A DNA stretch of 64,000 nt. Source: Telopea speciosissima. Taxonomy: Eukaryota > Streptophyta > Magnoliopsida > Proteales > Proteaceae. A program made the translations under genes and the position numbers. Shown piece by piece: positions 57,901 through 64,000 of the stretch; the first letter of the stretch is position 1; every line of letters starts with the position of its first letter. Where the stretch lies: contig NC_057924.1 in assembly GCF_018873765.1 (NCBI RefSeq), forward strand, positions 4,650,001-4,714,000, read 5' to 3'. Under the pieces are notes generated by a model. That model saw nothing but the letters and a program-made list of their open reading frames with translations, was not told the origin of the DNA and ran no database searches.

Positions 57901-60900
57901 GCAGTTGGTGAGATCTAGACCTCATTAGGAGATAGTGAAGCTCGAATGGATGTCTCCACCAACAAGATCTATGAAATTAAACTTTGATGGGAGTAGATTG
58001 GGCAATCCAGGCCCACCTGAAATTGTAGAAGTTTTTGGAGACCATAAAAGGAAATATACTCTTGGCTTTTTCTGGAACCATTGAGGGGGGTTCCAATAGA
58101 CTGGAAATCAATGCTATTATTTGGGGCTCATCAATCTATGCTACAAATAATAGCCGTGGACTCATCTTACCATAGAGTTTGTTATAATATCAATATGGTA
58201 GATGGTTGTCTCATAATAAAGAAGTCCATTGGAAGCTGGTCCATCTAATTTGGAGAGCCAGATTAGATGCATATGCGAGTAGGGGAGCATCTAGTTTTCT
58301 TAGTGGCCTAGAATCTCTACCTCCTTGGCAGATGCTTTAGCTTGAGATAGAGATGTGAGGGAGGAACCTACATCAATACCCGATTTTGTGATGTGAGGTC
58401 TTTTTGGATAAAAGACGGCACCCCTAAGGGGTAGTTGCTATGTATTTTGTACTGTTTTGTATACATATCTATCTCAGTTCGTGCATACAGCTTTCTTGGC
58501 TGTGTTCTATAAAAAAAAAAGGTTAATTTATCAAGGGTCACCAAATCTAATCTTTCAGCCACTGTCAAATTCTTCACTTTCCAGGTGTTCAATTTTTTCT
58601 ATTCAAAACAAAACTACTAAACACCAATGAATGCATCTTTGGTGTGTTGTGAACTTGTGATCCTACAGCAGAGATTAAAGAAATCTTTGTTTAAAGGTCA
58701 ACATTCCCCTTGGAGAGAGACTGAATAAAGGAATGCAAAAAATTTTTAAAGAAGAATGTTCAAGAAATATCCCAAATTGCTAGACTGAACAGGCACCTGT
58801 TAAGTCCATCTGGGATATTGCCCAAGCTTTCTGTAAAGCATGATATTTAAAGGAGTTCCATCCATGGTACAAGGTTTCGATGGAATTTCTCGAAACCAAC
58901 GGAAATATATCGGTTTTACAGGCAGTCAAAACAAAACAACCTGCAATACTGAAGGATTGCAATTTTTCTAACGAAATTTCGGCCTGTTGTTTTGTTTCTC
59001 CAATATTTCAGTCGAAAATATTCAAAGCCTTTGGCATAAATTTCGACGAATTTCGCTCATTTGGTCTGGTGTCGGCAGTGAAGGATGAAAAACCCAATTT
59101 TTGTGCTTTCTTGGCCGAATCACTGTTATACACGGTTGGAACAAGTACTTGGGCAGTAGACGAGTGCAGTGGAAGGAACAATTTGCTGCGTTGTTGGAAG
59201 CTTTGTGCAAGATTCAAAGTTAGTGGTACATCACTTTCCTCGTTAGATCGTTTACTTGTTCCTACTAAACCTTGACCATCAAACTTCTAACAATTCCATC
59301 CACTTAGCTAGCTCAGGATCTCGTAAAGACCCACTAGCCCAATTTCTAACCTGAATCTGTAATTTTCATAAACCTGAGAATACACATACATACCAATCTT
59401 AAGAAAGCCAGCATTTGTAACCTGAATCTTCAATTTTCATAAACCTGAGAATTGGGTTTCCCATAAACACAAAATCCATAGCCTTGATCCTCAAACAAAT
59501 TCTCAAATTAAGAATCCAAAACCCTAACCCTAGTTCTATAAGAAACCGGATTGTATCCCTTATTATTTCTTAAACCCTAGTTTTTTTTTTTTTCAAAAGG
59601 TTTAACATAAAACCAAAAACTCATTATGGTTAGGGAAACATCTCTCCTGCAGTGGGTGCTTGTATCGACCAATACAGACTGATACAAGTAAGATATACTT
59701 ATCTAGTGATGCACCACCACAAAAAAAAAAGGTAAAGAAAAAAGAGATTTAATCACCAAAAAAAAAAATGAGATCAACAACTTTACCACTTTTTCGCCCA
59801 AATCTATTTCGATCTGAGATTTGAACATTGTAAGTCTCCAAAACTTGTTGAATTGGTGAAGATTGGAGTTGTTTCTCCTACTCATATCGAAGAGAAGAAC
59901 AAGTTTCCATGGCCTTTGATCACTCTCATTTCCGTATCTCACTCACAGTTTCTGTTTTGCAAGTTTAAAGGAGGCATATCTTACTTGTTGACTGCATCGG
60001 TCGATACACACTTTTATTTGAAAAATAAGTATCGTAGCGGTAAGCATCGTATCGATACCCACCGAGACCGATACTTTTCGGTCGATACAATATGATACCA
60101 ACCTATAATTAAAACCCAGGTCATGCTAGCTCTATCAACAATCCTGGTTCAATCTGTGGTGTCAAGTCTAGGAATGCTGATATTCATTATATTCCTACAA
60201 ACTTACTAATTGTACTTGGAATCACATATGATTATAAACAGCCATTATATACAAATAAACAATACCAGACACAAAGTGATATATAGAATCATCTGTCACA
60301 TTTACCTTTACAAGGGCACCAATAACACCCAGGCTGGTAAGTCTCAGATATTCCAATGGTCTTGTCGTATCTTCTGTACTGAGGAAAGGGTAAAGATACA
60401 CAGGTATATGGGCTGCACAAGAATAAAACAAAAAATTGTCAGTTTTCCATTTCTATTTAAGAGAATAATGCAACAGATAGATATTTATAGAATTCATAGA
60501 AGAAACTTCTTCCTTCACAATGCTAAGTAATTCGTAAGCAATATCTCAGTAGGAGACCCATTAAATATGTCAAGAAGGATAACGGGAAGAAATTACCATT
60601 TAGGAACAATGTCCTTGTCTCTGAATGAGAAGCTACACACTGTAATTTAAAACAAAATCACAGCAAGTGAAAATAAAAGCATCAGTTGCTTGTGCAAAAT
60701 GACAAAGGCAGGAGTAACCAATAAATATAACCAGAATACATTCATAAATTTCGAATGAATGAATTTCAAATGCAATGAGTATTAGATGAGGAAGTAGCAA
60801 CACCATCACATCAATTAACCAATACTCAATGACTTCATGAGCTCTCTCTCTTTACCCTTTCATTCACTTCCCCATGTGCATTGAATGTTTGAACAACTTT

Positions 60901-62998
60901 CCCGAATTGTACAACAGTACTACCCCATCTTAGTAGTACTTGACAAACTACCACTGCTACAAGGTGCTTAACTATAGCTGATGTAAATGATAAATGTACA
61001 AGAATCAAATAAAGAATGATGTTAATCAGATTCAAGCTCTGTTCATATACAGAACAGAGGATATGAAGCCGTTTCAATAGAAGACAAAGAAAGAGATTTA
61101 ACAGGCCATATCAATTAGCAAAAACACTTAATCTGAATAGTTTTTCAGGAAAAGCTACTACAAGTGGAGTTAGAGCAAGGAGAGAGCCTTATGAGAGCAT
61201 TAGTCCATGCCATGACTGCTATACAATTCTACCATATCTTCTTGTCTTATTTTTGGGTCCAGATTGAATGAAGTCATTATTAAATTACCTATCAGTCCCT
61301 AGTTAGTCGAAATTAGGGGTATTTTCTGTCATTAATTAATGTTTAGTAGGGTTTAGGGCCAAAGAATAGCCTATAAAGCTTCAAAAGAGTGTTCGTTCTC
61401 TTTTTATCATATCAATAAAACAGTAGCAGATTTTGCTATTTTCCCCTGAAGTCTTCAGGCGTTTGAGACTGGATCACTGTGTTTGTTTGATCAAATTACA
61501 AACTGTGACAGAGCAGACCTGCAATCGTGACCAGTAGAGAAGAAGAGGGAAGAAGATGGAGAAGGAGAAGAGAAGAGAAAGATGGAGAAGAGAGATCGAT
61601 AGAGAGAGCAAGGAAAACTCCCTCACAATTTTGAATAACTGAATCGTGAGGAGAGACATATTACTTATATTGACTTAAATCACTTTACAAGAGTAAATAC
61701 CCAAAACACCCTTAGTACAGAAAATAAACTAGAAATATAAATAAGATAGAAACCAAACCAAACAGCCCCAAACTACTAATTCTAATTGACATCCTTAACA
61801 CTCCCCCTCAAGCTGGAGCGTAGACATCACCAAGAACCAGGTTGGAACAACCATCCAAGAACTGAGGTCGAAACAGGGTTTTTGGAAAATCGATTTTAGG
61901 TGGGGATAGAAAACACTTCAACCATCAAACTTGCAAGCAGCCAAACTGTAGCACAGCAGGGAACCCTAGTCCTTCATTATAATATGACTAGGGTTCAGGC
62001 AATATAAGGCAGCATATGGTTGCTGTGGACCACGATAAGAGAGAACACAGAAGGACCTTCAAAACTGCAGGAGCGGGGAAGATCGTAGATCAGGTTTCTT
62101 GCTCTGATACCGTGTGAGAGTGCAGACCTGCAATCGTGACGAGTAGAGAAGAAGAGGGAAGAAGATGGAGAAGGAGAAGAGAAGAGAAAGATGGAGAAGA
62201 GAGATCGATAGAGAGAGCAAGGAAAACTCCCTCAGGATTCTGAATAACTGAATCGTGAGGAGAGATATATTACATATATTGACTTAAATCACTTTACAAG
62301 AGTAAATACCCAAAACACCCTTAGTACAGAAAATAAACTAGAAATATAAATAAGATAGAAACCAAACCAAACAGCCCCAACTACTAATTCTAATTGACAT
62401 CCTTAACACAAACCACTACTACTAGATTTTCCTTTCATTCGCTACTGTTCTCGCTTTGGATAGGGATGTAAATGGATAGTTGAAAATCCGTATTCGAGTC
62501 GTGTTCATATCTAATTAGGGGAATCCGTATTCGAAAAATGGGTTTCTGGAAACTATCTGAATCCGTTCGAAATCTAATCGAATGCAGATACAGATATTTC
62601 AGTTTCAGACTGGATGTTATCCGATCTGTTTAGGTCCGATTATAAAAATATGACTAAATAATATTTTATAATACTAAAATATTGCTAAGTTGCATGAATG
62701 TAACAACGAATTTTGCTTTCATTATATCATTCAGAAAACTTAAGTAACCAGTAAATGCAGCATTAATTTGAACTCATCATCCAATAAAGTAGAGGTTTTA
62801 TGAGAGAAATGTCAACAACTACAAGGTATACTACGATGGTAAGTTCAAAGATTGCAAAGCACAAATAACTGAGAGGAAAACTTTTTGACATTAAAAGGAA
62901 AAATCAACCTGAAGTAGAGCAAGTGCATTACAAACTCGGTTGGATGCTCCCAGTGTAAGGGTTGGTGACGAAAGAGAACGATATATTGATATTATCTC
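54923..62998 (-). CDS. NOT9: NOT9/CAF40 (CNOT9, RCD1-like) copy 2, exons 3-8; 5' part outside window
   Basis: Six exons with GT-AG borders keep one frame: 62909-62998, 60597-60639, 60306-60412, 56949-57044, 55169-55359 and 54923-54992, about 199 residues. Text includes [103 protein letters not shown] and [16 protein letters not shown]. These form the armadillo-repeat core that binds partners in CCR4-NOT. No stop is seen, but substitutions at usually fixed places (for example [18 protein letters not shown]) and the missing last exon leave function uncertain. Exons 1-2 should lie right of 64,000. Confidence 0.87.
55169..55359 (-). CDS. NOT9: NOT9 copy 2 exon 7
   Basis: 191 bp, acceptor CCTTACAG, donor CCAAG|GTTCAT. 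It encodes [20 protein letters not shown] to CYLRLSDNP, covering the last armadillo repeats. The middle, [20 protein letters not shown], is less conserved than in typical plant NOT9. Confidence 0.88.
55781..55984. repeat. 102-bp tandem duplication in NOT9 copy 2 intron 6
   Basis: Unit 55781-55882 is repeated at 55883-55984 with about five differences (GCCTCTTTGGGATGCTAA... to ...TGACCTAAAGA(A/C)CCAAA). Confidence 0.93.
56949..57044 (-). CDS. NOT9: NOT9 copy 2 exon 6
   Basis: 96 bp, acceptor ACCTGCAG... reading CTGCAG|GTTGAT, donor ACA|GTGAGT. It encodes 32 residues, [20 protein letters not shown] through SELSKT. Phase 0 at both ends. Confidence 0.9.
57540..57750. mobile_element. Word array with CCGAAATTTCGG variants (NOT9 copy 2 intron 5)
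   Basis: Repeated GAAATGACACCGAAATATGG, CATTTCGGTGAG, AACCGAAACA, GTTTCGACC, CCGAAATAGG and similar in both orientations. No terminus is resolved. The sense of the word matches 38,225-38,460 and 58,866-59,060. Confidence 0.5.
57880..58520 (+). mobile_element. 5'-truncated LINE: RNase H remnant and poly(A)
   Basis: [20 protein letters not shown] near 57,973 is the first strand of a plant LINE RNase H domain. Later scraps include [12 protein letters not shown] and [22 protein letters not shown] text, with frameshifts and stops. A 3' UTR ends in an A-run at 58,510-58,520. It differs from the L1 families elsewhere in the window. Confidence 0.75.
58866..59060. mobile_element. Word array with TTTCGA / CGAAACC variants
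   Basis: GGTTTCGATGG, TCTCGAAACC, AAATATATCGGTTTT, ACGAAATTTCGG and TTTCGACGAATTTCG recur within 200 bp. An open frame of 131 codons (58,880-59,275) crosses it but shows no domain. Confidence 0.5.
59640..60110. mobile_element. CGATACGTATCG-word element, paralog in NOT9 copy 2
   Basis: The left end TTGTATCGACC and right end CGTATCGATACCC plus GGTCGATACAATATGATACC enclose the sequence that matches 1,395-1,795. It was in place before the gene duplicated. Confidence 0.65.
60306..60412 (-). CDS. NOT9: NOT9 copy 2 exon 5
   Basis: 107 bp, same borders as copy 1. It encodes (A)[18 protein letters not shown] then [17 protein letters not shown]. Confidence 0.9.
60597..60639 (-). CDS. NOT9: NOT9 copy 2 exon 4 (43 bp)
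   Basis: Encodes [14 protein letters not shown]. Acceptor AATTACAG, donor G|GTAATT. Confidence 0.9.
61203..61503. other. Copy-2-specific insertion, LTR-like, hosting a TRIM
   Basis: Similarity to copy 1 stops at about 61,203 and resumes at about 62,692. This stretch has a CCTATAAAGC box and an AATAAAAC signal 40-60 bp further on, like an LTR. It continues after the TRIM at 62,414 for about 45 bp. No second LTR is seen. Confidence 0.4.
61504..62408 (-). mobile_element. TRIM / deleted copia, 905 bp
   Basis: LTRs 61504-61800 and 62113-62408 (TGTGA(C/G)AG...CCTTAACA) differ at about eight bases and one indel by eye. A perfect 5-bp target duplication CAAAC flanks the element (61499-61503; 62409-62413). 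On the minus strand a CGGTATCAGAGC primer site (62101-62112) and a CTTGAGGGGGAG tract (61801-61812) border a 312-bp interior. The interior's end reads LGDVYAPA, a copia pol C-terminus, so it is a deletion derivative. Absent from NOT9 copy 1. Confidence 0.93.
62459..62685. repeat. Degenerate CCGTATTCGA word repeat
   Basis: GGGATGTAAATGGATAG, then CCGTATTCGAGTCG, CCGTATTCGAAAAATGGG, CCGTTCGAAATCTAATCGAA. This is a style common in plant genomes as hAT-like MITEs. Boundaries unclear. Confidence 0.5.
62909..62998 (-). CDS. NOT9: NOT9 copy 2 exon 3
   Basis: 90 bp encoding [20 protein letters not shown] and [10 protein letters not shown]. It has the full family length of 30 residues. Borders are TTATGCAG... 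reading GCAG|GAGATA and CTTCAG|GTTGAT. Confidence 0.9.
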
Positions 62999-63205
62999 CT
63001 GCATAAGCATTATTCAATAATCATCATATCAAATTAAGTAATTTAATCCCTGAATGCAGGGAGACATACACAATTTCCTCAACTTCAGTTCATAAATCAC
63101 AAATAGAGTGCTCTACAACGTAAGGTAGGCAATAGATCTCACACAAGGTACAAAAAGCAGATACAGGGGATAACTGCAAGATGCTAACACCCCAACCCAC
63201 CCCAA

Positions 63206-64000
63206 CAACAAATTCAGCCTTATTCCAACTTAATGGGGTCGGCTAAATGGATCCAAACAAAACAAAGTAGGGGGGAAACTGAGGTCTAAACAAAAGAAAG
63301 GGTAAAGAATAGATGGGGAAAAGAGGGATGAGAAATGAGAAGAGAAATGGAAAAAAAAAAGGAAAATGACAAATGAAAGATGGAAACTGAAGAGAAATAA
63401 GGAAAACAAGAAAGAAAGTTGAAAGTAAGAGGAAAGAGGCACAGCCCAGCAAGTCAGGAAAAACTCAGTTAAATGGGGTCTGCTACATGGATCCTTGCCC
63501 TCCAAAAGGCTCTATCTAAGGTCATATTTGGTAAGAGACCTAGACTATGCATGTCCTTCACCAGGAATTCTCCTATGGTCATTTTAGGCCTGCCCCTTGC
63601 CCTTTTTGCTCCTACAATCATAATCATATCACTCCTCCTTACTGGGGTGTCCCTAGGCCTCCGTTGAACATGGCCATACCACCTCAAACTACTCTCTCGA
63701 AGGCCGAAGCTTGTCATTGATCGTGGCAACCCAAGTCAACTCTAATTGCTAATTCCTGCCTTTATCCTTCCTAGTTTTTCAGCGCATCCATTTTAACAAT
63801 AGATACGGGCTTAAGGCTTGATCCTTGATGTAAACAAATCGTAATTGGGAATTCCTTGCCCTAACCTTCCAAAGATCTCACACTAGTCATCACGCCCTTA
63901 TACATATCTTTCATTACATCCACATATTTACTCGACACTCCTCTCTTCACTAGGACATTGTGGATTAAATCTCTAGGGACTCGGTCATAGGCTTTTTTCA
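63206..64000 (-). mobile_element. RTE-type LINE, 3' part, running off the window
   Basis: On the minus strand KAYDRVPRDLIHNVLVKRGV and SSKYVDVMKDMYKG (63,900-64,000) belong to the RTE reverse transcriptase, and SSLRWYGHVQRRPRDTPVRR to IHVADPI (63,729-63,469) to the typical RTE C-terminus. The 3' end reads GGCTGAATTTGTTG, as usual for RTE elements. A low-complexity purine-rich piece (63,255-63,465) separates two copies of an AATGGGGTC(G/T)GCTA(A/C)ATGG phrase. It is inserted where copy 2 similarity to NOT9 copy 1 ends. Confidence 0.85.

Noticed and set aside
58880..59275. Plus-strand frame of 131 codons
   Set aside because: It runs through a word array and intron of NOT9 copy 2 with no recognisable domain.

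Overview
This is nuclear DNA from a flowering plant. The evidence is L1 and RTE LINEs, Ty1-copia and TRIM retrotransposons primed by initiator tRNA-Met, a restorer-like P-class PPR gene relic, organelle DNA insertions, AT-rich introns and GT-AG splicing. I cannot name the species. Nothing looks bacterial, and I saw no rRNA, tRNA or CRISPR.

Two diverged, same-strand (minus) copies of one host gene frame the window. The gene is NOT9/CAF40 (CNOT9, RCD1-like), the armadillo-repeat subunit of the CCR4-NOT deadenylase. Copy 1 contributes exons 1-5 (16,894 down to 2,006); its 3' half lies left of the window. Copy 2 contributes exons 3-8 (62,998 down to 54,923); its 5' end lies right of the window, and I could not find its last exon. 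Introns 3-5 of the copies align with each other, so this is a tandem segmental duplication. One copy therefore shows which insertions are newer than the duplication.

Layout. 1-17 kb: copy 1, with introns holding an L1 LINE (3.1-5.4 kb), a Pack-MULE carrying a GT47 glycosyltransferase fragment (5.5-6.8 kb), an ORF1-only LINE (7.4-9.4 kb), and a MULE-like element (12.3-15.2 kb) that contains a LINE with organelle-like and Ty3-gypsy DNA inside. 17-26 kb: a hairpin MITE, a tandem TRIM array (18.6-19.3 kb), a young complete but defective Ty1-copia (19.7-25.5 kb) and a small 8-bp-TSD element. 26-38 kb: mostly low-complexity sequence, a broken Rf-like PPR gene (30-31.9 kb), a TIR element (32.7-33.4 kb) and LINE relics. 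38-54.5 kb: a near-full-length L1 (38.9-45.5 kb) with a plastid psaB scrap inside it, then an opposite-strand L1 (45.8-54.5 kb) into which an internally deleted copia (48.4-50.8 kb) and a complete TRIM (52.2-52.6 kb) were inserted. 54.9-63 kb: copy 2, with its own TRIM (61.5-62.4 kb). 63.2-64 kb: an RTE-type LINE.

Two observations stand out. First, several non-autonomous elements have ends built from scattered copies of a short palindromic word, and the word differs between elements (GCCTAGGC, GCCATGGC, CGATACGTATCG, TCGAGATCTCGA, CCGAAATTTCGG), while related AT-rich sequence sits beside different words. Second, the LTRs of two otherwise unrelated TRIM families each carry the plant snRNA upstream sequence element GTCCCACATCG followed 22-24 bp later by a TATA-like box, the spacing known from U6-type RNA polymerase III promoters.
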